The position numbers and the translations under genes were made by a program. 64,000 bases of DNA from Oikopleura dioica (taxonomy: Eukaryota; Chordata; Appendicularia; Copelata; Oikopleuridae): positions 11,206,157 to 11,270,156 of the forward strand of contig OU015566.1 in NCBI GenBank assembly GCA_907165135.1, read 5' to 3'. The notes under the pieces were generated by a model. That model had not been told where the DNA came from, did not search any database, and worked only from the letters and a program-made list of their open reading frames with translations. Positions 1 through 11,903 of this stretch are shown in pieces (positions within the stretch are counted from its first letter, which is position 1; each line of letters begins with the position of its first letter).

Positions 1-618
1 TGACATCTAAAATGAACAGAAATAAGTATTGAAAGCAGCAATTTTCCCGTTTTCTCCATTTCAAATTGTATCAGTTTTAACTTTTTGAAACAGTCAGTAG
101 TGACAGTAGTACCTGGTTAGCGTGTAAAAGAAGGGCGGAAACCGACCCTTATTGACAAATGAAAGCGAATCACAGCTTTTTCTGGAGTGGTGCGAAAAAA
201 ATCAAGAGATATTTCAATAAGATATTATTATCAAAGGCTATGTCCTTAATTCCAGCGATGTTAACGAAGATTCAAGGAGTCAAGGAAACCCTGTCTACAC
301 TTTGAAATCAAAAGTACTATTCTAAAAAATCATTCAGTAACACCATGCTTTAGTTTTTACAGCGTCGAATAGTCGAATGAACGAAATAAAAATGAAATTC
401 AAACTAAAAATATAATTCTAATAAACAAATTCTCGCCACGAATGAAACAATGAGTGAAGTAATAAAAAATGCTTTTTCAGGTTTTCAGGGTTTCTTTTTA
501 AATTCTTTTGTTTGAAAAATCAAGGCAGGAGAAACTTCAGGAACGCAAAGAGGGAGAGAGTTTTCAGGGTGGTGGAAGAATCGGTGAACTGAAGAGTACA
601 ATGGCTCAAGTACAGTTA
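1..618. other. gene-free left flank
   Basis: I see no supportable coding exon here. It is AT-rich and includes the 3' flank of the ERH gene, which is read leftwards and stops at 619. Short open frames between 485 and 739 overlap the last ERH exon and intron and have no family features. Confidence 0.5.
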
Positions 619-1060
619 TTAGGCGCCTCCAGCTTGTTTCTTGAGCATGTGGTAGATTTTCTCCTGAACGAAAGAAGTTGGTTTTTAATTGGATTAGGGG
701 CCGTTTATGGGTACTAGAGAAGGATTCATGTAAGCGCACTTACCTTAATCCAGTCCTTGTTCTGTGGCTCGTAGCTTTCCGTGCTCTTTCTGTAGACCAA
801 AATGACCAAATCTGTGAGCGAGTCGATAAAGTCAAAAAGCTAGAATACGATTAATTTCCAACGGAAGAGGGATAAGATGGTACCTGTGAGATATCATAGG
901 TGATCTGTTCGTGATGAGGATTCTGTCTCTTCAACTGTTCTTCGTAGAACTTGCAAACTCCCTCGAGAGCGTCTTCGAGATGTTCAAAATCGCCATAGGT
1001 TCTTGATTCAGGACGGCGGTTGGGCTGGACGAGCAGGATTGTGTGAACAGATGCGGGCAT
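619..1060 (-). CDS. ERH: Enhancer of rudimentary homolog
   Basis: Small conserved nuclear protein that binds RNA-processing and transcription factors as a dimer. Three exons on the minus strand: 884-1060, 744-839 and 619-663, giving 105 residues against 104 in human. The start reads [18 protein letters not shown], and the motifs [23 protein letters not shown] and [16 protein letters not shown] follow the family along the whole length. Both introns are GT-AG and short (44 and 80 nt). The N-terminus has three extra residues before the usual HTILLVQP. It is divergent from the mitochondrial-type gene starting at 1695, sharing about 630 bp of upstream DNA. Confidence 0.95.
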
Positions 1061-1694
1061 TCTGAAATAAACGATTCTTAGGTCAGATTATTAGATTTTT
1101 TGAACAATCATTTTAATTATTATCACGACATTACTCGAATCCGCCGCAATAGAAGGATTTCAATCATTGAAAAAATGAAAAAAAAAAATTATTTCCAATA
1201 ATGGTAGTCGTTATGGCATTCATACTAACAATGCTTCAGAATTTCATTTTATATGATAGAAAGTAAGCACAAAATACAATATTTCACGGAAGTAGGTATG
1301 CTGTACATGCAAACAATGTCTTAGAATATCATTTTATCAGATCAATTTATATAAGTATGGACAATTGTTTCTTCTTTCATTATTCGTGAAAATCTCTTTT
1401 GAAATTTTCATCTCTTCATGTTCTTCTCATATTATCCGTGCTAATGCTCTCTTTATCCCACCGCATCCGGATCTTCCCAGCGCTCGAAATTCCTTCTTTC
1501 TCAATTCATTTTCTTCTTTTTCTTTTTGGAAAGACTTTCAAAAATGAGGCGGCCCACGCACGGGCCCTGGCGCAAATTTAGCGCAACGAGCGATTTAGCG
1601 CGCCGCGCTGGATCATTTTTTCAAAACCAACTTTTCGATATTTTTACAAAAGAGAATTTGTGACAGACGAGTCTTTCGAAAAAAAACTTAGAAG
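1061..1694. promoter_or_regulatory. shared upstream region of two divergent genes
   Basis: This interval separates the ERH start (1060, minus) from the next start (1695, plus) and must hold both promoters. It has a pyrimidine-rich stretch around 1360-1540 followed by a short GC-rich part (1545-1610) close to the plus-strand gene. No specific factor site is claimed. Open frames at 1365-1581 show no coding signature. Confidence 0.4.
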
Positions 1695-2708
1695 ATGAAC
1701 AGATTTGCTTTGTTGCCAAGGGATATTTTGTCCAGAAGAATGTATTCGGTGAATTTGAAACAAGCTAAAGGGAAAGTGTTGGCTGCGAATTCTCAGGCTA
1801 AAGGTAAATTTTGAATAGCAAAATTGTTGATTGCTAAACCATCTTTTTAGATGTGTTCTTCAAGGACACTGACGTCTACGATCCTAAGAATCCCTTCATT
1901 GGAAAAGAAGAAGTGGCAGACATGCACAGAATCAACCCCGATTATGTCCAGTATTTGAAAGAACAAGAAGTGCACGAAGACGACTGGTTCTACAGAAATT
2001 TCTTCAGAGTTATTTGCCCTGCGATTGTGTTCTTTATGTGGATCTGGTACAAGATTTATACGAATCCGGCTTACCGAGTTCCGGGGGCAAAAAAGATTGA
2101 TGACTGGTCAATTATGGTCGACTTTCATAATATGTTTTCGTCCAAAGAAAATCAGAGGGAATATGTTCACGAGTTCAGAAGAAAGTAAGTCTTATAGAAG
2201 AAAATGGTGAAGCAAGTAATGTGACATTTATAGCCATTTCATGGCGAATGGACAAATTTATTATTCACTAATGTAATCTTTTTTTCGCTTATAAAATCAG
2301 ATAGTCTGATTAATCAGAAAATCAGATAAAGACATAGATTGCAATTTTTAGAGGTGTAGCAGAACTGGCAGCTCTGGAAAGAATGGAACGAAAGGGAAAA
2401 GGACGAACCGTCACTATGTTCGAAAACAGCAACGACAAAATGACCCTCGAAGAGTACAGAAAACTTGAAGCTGAGCGAGAAGAGCTCGAGCGCGAGCAAG
2501 CCGCTAGAATTGCCGAAGAAAACAAGAAATTAATCGAGTACAGACAAGAACAAGCGCTGGATTATCAACGAAAACGTGAAGAAAAGCGGGCCAGAATCAT
2601 GGGTAAGGATAAAAAATGATGATTCTAGCGCTGAATCATCGTCTAATCATCTCCTTTTTAGCCGCTGTGGAAGCAGAAAGAGCCCAGAAAAAAGATAACG
2701 AAGACTAA
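1695..2708 (+). CDS. mitochondrial-type single-pass membrane protein with charged coiled-coil tail
   Basis: I do not recognise this gene with certainty. Exons 1695-1803, 1851-2184, 2352-2602 and 2662-2708 join in frame through GT-AG introns. The first exon gives an Arg-rich, acid-free leader (MNRFALLPRDILSRRMYS) typical of mitochondrial import. Exon 2 holds one hydrophobic segment (FFRVICPAIVFFMWIWYKIY) followed by a conserved-looking NPAYRVPGAKKIDDW. Exon 3 is a Glu/Lys/Arg-rich helix ending in a charged tail. The order leader, single membrane helix, charged helix resembles accessory subunits of respiratory complex I such as NDUFB5, but similarity is too weak to name it. Cortactin starts only 66 bp downstream. 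Confidence 0.7.
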
Positions 2709-2771
2709 AAAACTGTTCCATTTCTAAAAAACTCCACAAATCCCTTTTTCTAAAGAGAATTTCTTCGCAAT

Positions 2772-2777
2772 AGAATG
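2772..2777 (+). promoter_or_regulatory. probable spliced-leader acceptor at cortactin start
   Basis: The sequence AG|A-ATG places a splice acceptor one base before the start codon, 63 bp after the upstream stop at 2708. In larvaceans such sites receive the spliced leader and separate operon cistrons. The same layout occurs before TBL3 (AG at 4843-4844), ACBD6 (7417-7418, with T before ATG), MED8 (42162-42163, minus) and the SP-RING gene (59368-59369). Confidence 0.55.
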
Positions 2778-4414
2778 TGGCGTGCCCAAGCTGGCCATAA
2801 AATTCAAGCGAACAATGATTCGGATGACGATTGGGAGACCGAGGCCGACTTTGAGAATACAGCCGATGATAGTGTTACAAAAGCACAAGCGAGAACCTTT
2901 GGGGACAAAAACAACCCTAGTGTTATAAATGTAAGGGTTCTTTTACTAGAGTTGCAGATGCAAATTGATCATTTTTTTCCTTAGGCGGTCGCGACAGAGC
3001 ACGAAAATACAAAAGCCAACTTCCTTCATCATTCCCAAAAAGACCATTCTCACGGCTTCGGCGGCAAATTTGGCGTCCAGGAAGACAGAAAAGATGCTTC
3101 TGCGGTAGATTTTTCGTACGACGGAAAAACTGCCAAACATCAAAGTGCCACTGATTTTTCAAAGGGCTTCGGGGGCAAATTTGGCGTTCAAAAAGACAGG
3201 CAAGATCAAAGTGCGAAGGGGTGGAATCACATTGAAAAAGTCGAGAAGCACGAGTCTCAGACGGATTATTCGAGAGGTTTTGGAGGCAAGTACGGAGTGG
3301 AAAGTGATAAGCAAGACAAAGCAGCTGTTGGATACGATTACGAAGGAAAAGTCAAGCTTCATGAGAGTCAAAATGCAGCGGGATCAAAACCGAAGGCGCC
3401 AGCGAAAGCATCCGATTTGCGAAGCAGATTTGAGAAAATGGCGATGGAACAGGAAGAAAAGGCGAAGGTAGAACGAGAGGCAGCGCAAAAGGCGCGATTT
3501 GGCCGAGATGCTGCAGAAAGAAAAGAGCAAGAGCGAAAAGAAGCTGTGGAAAGAAATGCACCAGCTCCTGTTGCACCTGCTCCAGCGGCGAGTGTTGAAG
3601 AGGACGTTCCAAGAACTTCGGTTTCCGCAGCAAGACAAGCGTTTATGAACCAGCAAGCCCCTGCTCCAGCTCCTGTTCAACCAACTCAGAGAAGGAGGAG
3701 TAACATTTACTCGACTTCTCAAGAACCTGAGCCACCAGCGCCTCAGCCCGTTGCTCCAACTCCACCAGCTCCAGTGAGGCAACCAGAACCCGCGCCGGAG
3801 CCTTATTACGAGCCCCCAGCTCCCGTCGCCGCAGTCAGACAGCCTGAACCAGAGCCAGAGCCGTATTATGAACCGCCCGCACCTGTTCAAGAAGCAGCTC
3901 AATATCAAGAACCTCCGCAACCGACGTTTAATGATTCTGTTCCAGCGCCGGCGCCACAAAATGATTATCAAGAGGATATTTATTCGATGCCACCTGCTCC
4001 AGAAGAGGAACAGACGTATTTTGAACCCCCTGTTGACCCTGTTCCTGCGAAAAAGTCGGCTCCTCCACCACCACCTCCAGCACAACCACAATTTGTAAGT
4101 TCTTTCAATGTATTCACATTTAATTATGATAATACCTACTAGAACATATGTAACCATCACACAGTAAATTTATAGCACTGGAAATTTATTTTAGGATCAA
4201 GGAATATGTGCGGTAGCACTTTGGGATTACCAAGCTGAAGAAGAAGACGAAATCACTTTCGATCCCGGTGAAACAATCACACAAATTGAAATGATCGACG
4301 AGGTAAACATTCGCATTGACCACAGTTGCAATATTTCTTCAGGGTTGGTGGAAAGGCACTTGCCGTGGGCACACAGGCATTTTCCCCGCAAATTATGTCG
4401 AACTGAAACGATAA
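2775..4414 (+). CDS. CTTN: Cortactin / HS1-type actin regulator
   Basis: Actin- and Arp2/3-binding scaffold of the cell cortex. Exons 2775-2930, 2985-4094, 4195-4302 and 4343-4414 encode about 481 residues. The N-terminus MWRAQAGH with [12 protein letters not shown] is the acidic Arp2/3-binding region. Three cortactin repeats follow (cores [26 protein letters not shown]), fewer than the six and a half of vertebrate cortactin and closer to HS1. Then come a charged helix, a long Pro/Ala/Glu-rich stretch (about residues 170-380) and a C-terminal SH3 domain with [18 protein letters not shown] and [10 protein letters not shown]. It lies 66 bp after the previous gene and 431 bp before TBL3. Confidence 0.95.
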
Positions 4415-4845
4415 ACGACGACTTACTTTCTGCTTATTTTCTTCCTTACTCGCTTTACCACGAAAAACACTACTCCTCTCCAATGTTCGATGTGCAAACA
4501 CCTTCAATGATCAACCCAAGAACAACGTCCCTTCCCGACAATCAATTTCCTTATCTGCAATTTTAAAAATCCAAAGAAAACATGTGTATTCCCTTAAAAG
4601 TTTTTGTTGCCAAATCAACGTTCCTCTCTTTCTTTTTTCGCATGTAGCAAAATCGCCAATTTTCACAATTTTGCAACCAAATGAGCTTTATTCCCATCAA
4701 AGTGAATTTTCCACTAGAGCTCATAAATTCATCTGATTATTTTTTTTCCTTTCGCTAACTTGATCTACTTGTGCCTAACAATTTCTCTAATCAATTGTTC
4801 CTATCAGTCTTCAAAAACGTCAGTTTCATTTTGGCCTTCCTCAGA

Positions 4846-7317
4846 ATGAGCTTGAAATACAGAGAAAAGTACAGATTTGGCCCGTTCTTCAGCGGGAAAG
4901 AACGCGGTGATTGTACTTACTGTGAGTTGACAAACAGATTGTTTTGCATTTTCGGCGATGCTGTGACTATAATTGATATGAAAACAGGGCAGAAGAAGGA
5001 TGAAATTTCATTTGAAGGAGATTTAGTCAGTTGTTTACAAATATCGAAAGGTAAAAAACGGATCTTTTCTTTAGGGGTTTAATTTTTCTCAGACGGGAGT
5101 ATTCTGGTGGTTGCTACAAGATCAGGACTTTTGAGACAGTACTCGACTGATGACTTCCAACTCGAAAGAACTTGGAAATCGCTGCATAATGGCCCGGTCA
5201 GAGTTTTAGCGTTTGACCCTACTTCCACTTTTCTTGCGTCTGGTGGAGCTGATGGAACCGTCAAAGTGTGGGATGTTATCCGCAAGTTTTGCACACACAA
5301 TCTCAAGGTATTATTTCCATCAGAAATTCATCTCATAACAACCATAGGAGCACGAAGGACTCATTCAAACAATTCAATTCCACCCGAAAAAGCTCGAAGT
5401 GTTCATTTCCTGCAACAGTCATAAAATTAAACGATGGGATCTCCTGACATCTTCCGTTGTTTCCGTCTACGACAGTCATGTTTCAAATGTTTCCTCGATT
5501 CAGTTTATCGATAACGAGCATTTTCTCTCCTCTGGTCGAGATTCTGTAGTTTTAAAATGGTCTGTAGAAGATTCAGAAGATGCACTAGAAACGTTGCCGA
5601 CTTATGAACCGATTGAAGATATGATCATGCTTGACAATGAAAAAGGATATTTGACAGTTGGCGTCAGAGGGCAAGTGCGGAAGTGGAATTTGGACGGAAA
5701 AGAAATCGCTAAAGAGCCAAATCGAAGAGATAAGACTCCAGAAGAGCCCGATCTTGAATCCTACGTAAAAATCATGAATTGCAAAAGCGGCGCGGTCATT
5801 CTCGACAACGGACAGAACTTTCACCAAATCAATGAAAGCTTAGAACGACAAATTACTCTTAATGGAAACTTTGAAGAAGTAATTGCGACTGCCTGGTTGA
5901 GCGTCGATACCTTCGCCGCGGCTACAAACTCGCCGGAAATTCATATTCGAAACTTGAGCAACGGCCACGCTAGAATTCTTTCAGGACATTCGCATGCTGT
6001 TATTTCAATCGATTCTTACGAAAACATGATCATCTCAGGCAGCAGAGACAACTCGATCAAGCTTTGGATCGAAAACGAAGAAACTGGAGTTTATGAAAAC
6101 GTAGCCACTGCTGGTGGACATATGGGCGCTGTCACTGGCTTGAAATTTTACACGAACGGGGAGCACTTTGTCTCCTGCTCTGAAGACAAAACTGTCAAGT
6201 TGTGGAAAGTCGATGGCGAAAACATCTCCTGTGTGTGGACTCAATATGATCACGACAAGGCGGTGAATGGAATAGATATTGCACCGAATAATCAACTGAT
6301 TGCCTCTGCTGGAGCTGGTGAATATTCTTTCAAGACCTCTTTTCTTAGATTTTTTAGATAAGAAATGCGTCTTGTATCGAGCAAAGGATGGAGCGAAAAT
6401 CGGAGAGTTTGAGGGGCATCGAAAGGGAATCTGGTGCTGCTCCTTTTCTCCAGTTGATCAGGTTCTAGCCACCGGATCAGCTGATGGGGACATTAGAATT
6501 TGGCATTTGAAGGAGCAGACTTGCATCAAAGCTTTAGAAGGTAAATCATTTCATGTCTTTTGTCTTAAAATGATTGAAGGATCTGACTGTTCTGTTTTGG
6601 ATCTGATCTGGTCAAAATCCGGCGACGATCTGATTTCCTGCGGCTCAGACGGAGTCATGCGCATTTGGAGCCTGCAAACCGCGCAGCAAACTGAAACGCT
6701 CGAAGCTCACACTGAACGATGCTGGGCAATCTCGGGGCAAGAAGATCTATCTTTGATAATTTCCGCCGGTGGGGATGGGCAGATTGTTTGCTGGAAAGAT
6801 TGTACAGAAGCAGTGAGAGAAGAGGAGCAGAAGAATCTGATCGAGCAACATATGCAAATGCAAACGATGAATAATATGATGCAAACAAAGCAGTTCAAGA
6901 AGGCCTTGGAAATTGCCGTCAGATTGGGAAAGCCTGGAGCTGCGATGAATGCTTTGAAGGTCCCATTGTTTGCGTATTTTCACAATTTAACAATTTATTC
7001 AGGAAATGAGTAAAGAAGATATCAACGAAACAGTCCCCCTTTTGAAATCTCAGACGAAAATGAAACTCCTGGAGTTCTGCACGACCTGGAACAAGAACTC
7101 AAAGACCGCTTACATTGCTCAAATCACCATGGCCTCCATTTTCCGATCGATACCGCTTGAAGAACTCCTGAAAGACTTCAGCTTGAGGAAGAATGTCGAG
7201 GGCCTGTTGCCATTTACAGACAGATATCGAAGAAGAATTGATAACTTGAAGATTCAGTCGAGATTCGCCAGCTTTGCGATTTCGACGGTGAAGATTGCGC
7301 CGGAAATGGAAAACTGA
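4846..7317 (+). CDS. TBL3: Transducin beta-like 3 / UTP13, U3 snoRNP protein
   Basis: WD40 protein of the small-subunit processome acting in nucleolar 18S rRNA maturation. Exons 4846-5050, 5093-5307, 5348-6317, 6358-6540, 6580-6959 and 7003-7317 give about 755 residues (human 808). Many WD repeats are visible (GSADGDIRIWHL, SEDKTVKLWKV, SRDNSIKLWIE, SDGVMRIWSL). The last 100 residues match the UTP13 C-terminal domain (EFCTTWN...LLPFTDRY). The intron at 6541-6579 is only 39 nt, a multiple of three and stop-free, so the reading frame runs through it; removal gives the expected EGSDCS. An AATAAA follows at about 7328. ACBD6 begins 102 bp downstream, suggesting an operon. Confidence 0.95.
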
Positions 7318-7419
7318 GCACTGTCAAATAAAAAAATATATTTAAAAACTAAAACTCTTTTTCTCGAGTTTTCAGAACGGAAAGAGATTTGAGAAATACT
7401 TCATATTTTCTTGTTTAGT

Positions 7420-8384
7420 ATGGAAAATTTGAAAAGACAGTTCGATTTCGCAGCCGATCACGTGCAAAATAACGTTTCTAGTGTAAATCAAGATGTATTG
7501 ATTGAACTATATGGTTATTACAAGCAGGCGACATGTTTTGGGTAAAAACGCTTTCAAATACTTTTACATGCAATGATAAGGGAATTCGCAGACGCGCCAA
7601 AACCAGGCTTTTTGGACTTCAAAGGGAAGAAAAAATATGCATCTTGGGAGAAGGCGTCAGTTTGCAGTAAAGAGGATGCGATGGAGAGATATGTTGGTTT
7701 AGTAAAAGAAAACTTTGCTGATTTCAAGCCAGAATCGGTCCCAGCCGACTACACCAAGAAACCTTCGAATATCATGGCCAAAAGAGTCTCTCGGATGGCA
7801 CCGGTGGAACAGCCAAGCTCAGATAAGGAAGATTTATCTGAAATCTTGGGAAAGGGTTAAAATCGACTTTGACAGCGTTTTTTTTAAATGTAACAGCCGG
7901 GTCATGTTACATTTAAAAAAATGCTGTCTTTGGAAAAGAGTTTTTGGTAGTTATTTAAAGGAAGTTTGTTTAACCCGGATTAGTGGCGGCGCGAGATGGC
8001 GAGGTTTCGAGGATAGAAGAGCTCTTACTGAAGGAACCGCTAAGTATCGAAAGTGTCGATGACGCGAAAAGGAATGGGTTTATACGTAATTATATATACG
8101 GAATTCATGATTAATTATTTCGTTAATAATCTCGGAAAAGAACCGCTCTTCATTGGGCCGTAGATCGCGAAAACACCGACGTCGTGGAATATTTACTAGG
8201 CAAAGCGGAGTATAACGAAACGCTTGTGAATGCGACAGATGAAGACGGCTGCACGGCGTTACACTACGCCGCGACAAGTGAAAGTGAGCAAATCCTGAGA
8301 ATCCTCGTCAAATACGGTGCTGATCCGACTATTGAAGACAACTTTGGTGAAACGCCGAAGACAATCGCGCCAGGGCTTTTTTAA
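7420..8384 (+). CDS. ACBD6: Acyl-CoA-binding domain-containing protein 6
   Basis: Binds long-chain acyl-CoA through an N-terminal ACB domain and carries C-terminal ankyrin repeats. Exons 7420-7541, 7581-7855, 7984-8077 and 8141-8384 join in frame to 244 residues. The ACB domain shows LYGYYKQAT and KYASWEKASVCSKEDAMERYV (residues about 31-90). The ankyrin part has ALHWAVDR, GCTALHYAATSESEQ and LVKYGADPTIEDNFGETP. The third intron (7856-7983) contains a perfect-looking hairpin. The start sits just after a pyrimidine-AG acceptor, 102 bp after TBL3, so it is probably the downstream cistron of an operon. Confidence 0.9.
7871..7928. repeat. inverted repeat hairpin in ACBD6 intron
   Basis: Two arms of about 24-25 nt, beginning GACAGCGTTTTTTTTAAATG and closing with the complementary strand ending GCTGTC, flank a 9-nt loop (GCCGGGTCA). 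The arms differ by about two positions. It fills much of intron 7856-7983 and looks like a very small fold-back element. Confidence 0.8.
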
Positions 8385-8862
8385 AAGAGCTAGATTCTGT
8401 GCTTTATCTGTTCTTCTTCATGTGATAACTTTTTCTGCAGTAACAGTAATATATATTTATCCGGTTAAAATTGTATGCTGGGGAATCGTTTCTCCATCCA
8501 AAGAAAACATTGACCTTTGACCTTTCCTTTGAAATTTGGCTTTTCTGAGTTATTCTCATGCTCCCCTAGTTTCTCAAGTCTTATTTTCATTGATACTTTC
8601 GTATTCACTCGCTAACCACGCTTCCCACACACTAGAATGACCTCCTGGCAAGCACCATTCTAGTGCCACTGATAAGGAGCGGCGCGACTTCCCCCGCGGC
8701 ACCATATTGTAACGTGAAGATTTTATCCTTCAGCCTTTTTTCCTTGTGGACGAACGTAATTACGGAGATTTCCGATACATGGCCGACAAATCAAATCGCT
8801 CGGATCTTCAAGAGGGCTAAGAATAGGAAGATAATAAAGAAATAAAAAGAAAACAGTGAAAA
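8385..8862. other. intergenic region before FAM20B
   Basis: No gene is supported. It contains a short inverted pair around 8634-8663 (CTAGAATG...CATTCTAG type). It must carry the FAM20B promoter, or a trans-splice site if FAM20B belongs to the upstream operon. Confidence 0.4.
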
Positions 8863-11383
8863 ATGAAGCTAAAGCAACGACTCGCGCTAGCCACTTTTTG
8901 TGGAATAGTATTCTTTGGTAAGTAGAAGGCGGATCTTCTACTGCCATTTCAAATTCTAGCATACAAAGCGATAGATGATCAAAGTTACATATTTGATGCT
9001 TTATTGAATACTCCTACAGCTGAAGATATTTTAAAAGAGTAGTGATTGGAAATTTTAATGTTCTTATCATTGGATTTCTGTGTAGTACTGCATATTGGGA
9101 ATTTTTGGGGCGAATAGTTAACGATTCAAATCTGGCCTTACTTAGGTGAGATATTTTTTAAATGCACGATCTTATCTCACTCATAATTGACCATGATTCT
9201 CACTCTTATTTTAAATGATCCAAATCATTATATAATGTCTATAAAATCCATCTCGGAAGAATGACAAAATCTCCCCTCGTGCAAATTCTTTTCTGACGTG
9301 TGTGTTTAGTAATCAAGCCGCTGATTGAACCCGAGGAGGGCGAGTGGCATCCACGACACCGTCGCCACCACCGCCTCGTTCACCGCGCAGATTATGACAG
9401 CTTGGCTGACAGAAAATCGCAGGGTTTTGCGGGTTCGCAGCTACACGGGCCGAACTTTGAGCGACACAAGAATGCTATCAGGTAAGTTTCGACCAGTCAT
9501 TTTAATCTTCTATTATTTTCTCAGAGAATACCACATGGAAAACGGAGGAGGTGAAGATCAGCTTTTAAGAAGGGAACATCCTGTCGCTCCAGCCAATCCT
9601 GTCATTCCCGCCGCTCCTGTCGCCCCTGTAGCTCAAGAACCCGTACCTTTTGTTCAGCAACAGCCGCCAAAACCCGTAGAACCGGTCGCCCCAGTCGCTC
9701 CTCAAGTTCCACTAGCTTCCGTAGCCCCGGCCGCTCCCGTTGTTCCTGCTCAAGAACAACAACCTGCAGCTATCGCTCCAGTTGTTCCTCAAATACCCCA
9801 AGAGCCAGTTGCACCGAAGCAAGAAATATCTGCAGTGTCAGTAGATAGTAGCGACAAAAATTTCCCATCACTAAAAATAGAATCCAACGTCGACCAAGAC
9901 GCGATCGACTCTGAAATCAGTCGCATCGTGTTGAACTCAGAGAAGCCTGCGATGAAAACGAACGCCTGGGAAGTGGCGAGAAATTGGATTCGCCCGCGAC
10001 TCATCTGTAATTATATTTATCAATCGTAAAAATACTCAAATTTGGCATGAAATTTCTATCTTTAAAAACTTTTGGTAAATTGGATTGAAGCAATTTTCTG
10101 ACTTTCCCTTTCAGATCCACAGAATCACCCCCAATTGGGATGGATTCTCAACCATGCAGCAACTGTAAAAATCAAGAAAGCAGATATTCTGCCTAAGGGA
10201 ACCCAGCTAAAGATGCTCGTGTATCTCGAAGGCAACCAAAAAGCTGTGTTCAAGCCAAAACGATACGAACGGGACTTTCAAGTGCCCGGAAAAGCCTGGA
10301 ATGGATACGATAGACACAATGCCGAAATCGCTTCGTTTCATTTGGGTACGATTTCACTCTAGATCATGCAATATTTTATTTTAATCGGATTTTAGACCGA
10401 ATCCTTAACTTCCGAAGAGCGCCACTTGTGACCGGGCGAGTTGTTGACTTTACCGAGGAAATAAAGCCCGTGGCGGCGGAAAGACTCTCCAATACTTTCA
10501 AAGAAGTCGAAGGAAAGTCCTGCTTCTACGGCGTTTGCTACTACTGCAACGAAAATGAATATGCATGCGGTACGTTTTGACCTGAAAACGGCTGAATCAA
10601 TCATGAAATTTTAGCTGATGAAAACGGAAAGCTCGAAGGAAGTCTTACTCTTTGGTTCCCAGAAGACAAGAAGCTCGAGAAAATCCGCCATCCTTACCAA
10701 AGAACTTATAATGACGAGAAACAAGCGAAATGGGAAACTGATGAAGAGTATTGCAACAAATATGTGAAGAAGATCGAGCCATACAATAAGGGACCTCGTC
10801 TTTTGGACATCATGGACACGTCAGTCTTCGACTTTTTCATCGGCAATGGAGACAGGTTCTTTCTTCAGAGAAGTTCTGTGATTTAACATGAAGTGTTCAG
10901 ACATCACTACGAAATATTCAAAGACACGCCCGACGCAATGCTGCTCCTTTTAGATAATGCAAAGTCCTTTGGGAACGCGACTTTAGATGACTTGTCAATT
11001 CTAGCGCCGCTCCGCCAATGCTGCCTGTAAGTGCTCCCCTCACTCATTCATTTTCAATACAGTTTTTTCATTACTGTATGAAGCAGACTGGCAATCATGA
11101 TTAATTAGATTGCGACAGTCTACATTCGACCGCTTGGTGTTTTTGCGAAATGGACTTTTGACGAAGTTTCTGGTCGAGGCGATGAAAACGATCCCATTGC
11201 GCCTGTACTTCATAAGTCGCATATTGAAGCGATCAATCGACGAATGCCGATTATTTTCCAGACGATTCAATCATGTGTAAATAAGTAAGTTTCTGATAAA
11301 TTCTTTACGAAACGATACTGACTGGTATTTCAGGCACGGTAAAGAAAATGTCATCATGGAAGTTTGGAAAGGGCAAGAATAAA
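8863..11383 (+). CDS. FAM20B: FAM20B-type glycosaminoglycan xylosylkinase
   Basis: Golgi kinase that phosphorylates xylose in the proteoglycan linker. Exons: 8863-8917, 8960-9038, 9086-9147, 9310-9481, 9525-10006, 10115-10345, 10396-10569, 10615-10855, 10901-11026, 11109-11284, 11334-11383. The start [18 protein letters not shown] is a type II membrane anchor. After a long Pro/Ala/Val-rich stem (about 9540-9830) the kinase shows [56 protein letters not shown] and [10 protein letters not shown]. Two oddities: intron 9148-9309 keeps frame only as GA-AG, and at 11185-11188 the frame breaks in an AAAA run, where five A would continue into DPIAPVL as in the family. This is an indel or a sequence error. 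Confidence 0.9.
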
Positions 11384-11542
11384 TGATGACCAGTTGCCAA
11401 ATCGAACCTAATCCTGCTAGCTATCCTTCAGTTTATTCTTTTCTATTTGATTCTGTATGTACAATTATCTAGAGTACTTTCTTGAATAGCCTTATTTAAA
11501 AAAATCCACGAATACTTATACTAATTTTATATGCAATTATCC

Positions 11543-11699
11543 TGTAGGATCAGGCAAAGGCGAGTGAAAAGTATTGAAGAAGCCTGGGGTCGAACCAGGG
11601 ACCTCCGTGTTCATGAACCGGTGTGCTACCACTGCACTACTTCTCCGGGGACTTTCGAGCCAGTTACTATGCCTAAGAGGAGAGGACCTTCTCCCACAA
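11543..11699. repeat. 157-bp direct repeat, copy 1
   Basis: Identical over 157 bp to 11904-12060, offset 361 bp. It contains a complete tRNA-like sequence on the minus strand. The 204 bp between the copies is unrelated. Confidence 0.9.
11576..11646 (-). tRNA. tRNA-like sequence with defective anticodon arm, copy 1
   Basis: Read on the minus strand it follows tRNA numbering: acceptor GGAGAAG/CTTCTTC, TA at 8-9, D-stem GTGC/GCAC, T-arm CCTGG-TTCGACC-CCAGG, so both internal RNA polymerase III boxes look intact. The anticodon arm pairs at only three positions and position 33 is C rather than the near-invariant U; the loop reads TCATGAA. It is therefore probably a tRNA-derived repeat or pseudogene, not a working tRNA. 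Confidence 0.55.
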
Positions 11700-11903
11700 C
11701 TCCCCCTAGTAACTGCTCTAACAACTCGTCTTACATATGCCGCCTTGGGTTTTGGTTCTTTGTCTGGTGCCACGGTCCCCAACCGTTACAAGCCTACCAA
11801 CCCTCCCAACCTTCAGCTTCTCCTGAGCTACTGAGTGAACCTTTGTCAATCTCAGCTTAGGGTTTGTTTTGGCTACCTAGACAACCCACTGTCTTCACCA
11901 GTT

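Noticed and set aside
7715-8062. Alternative 115-codon frame across ACBD6
   Set aside because: It crosses an intron and is out of phase with the ankyrin repeats.
9325-9481. Reading FAM20B exon 4 in the frame that runs uninterrupted into exon 5
   Set aside because: That frame skips the GT-AG intron 9482-9524; the spliced frame gives a smooth join (NAIREYH) and matches the GA-AG junction upstream.
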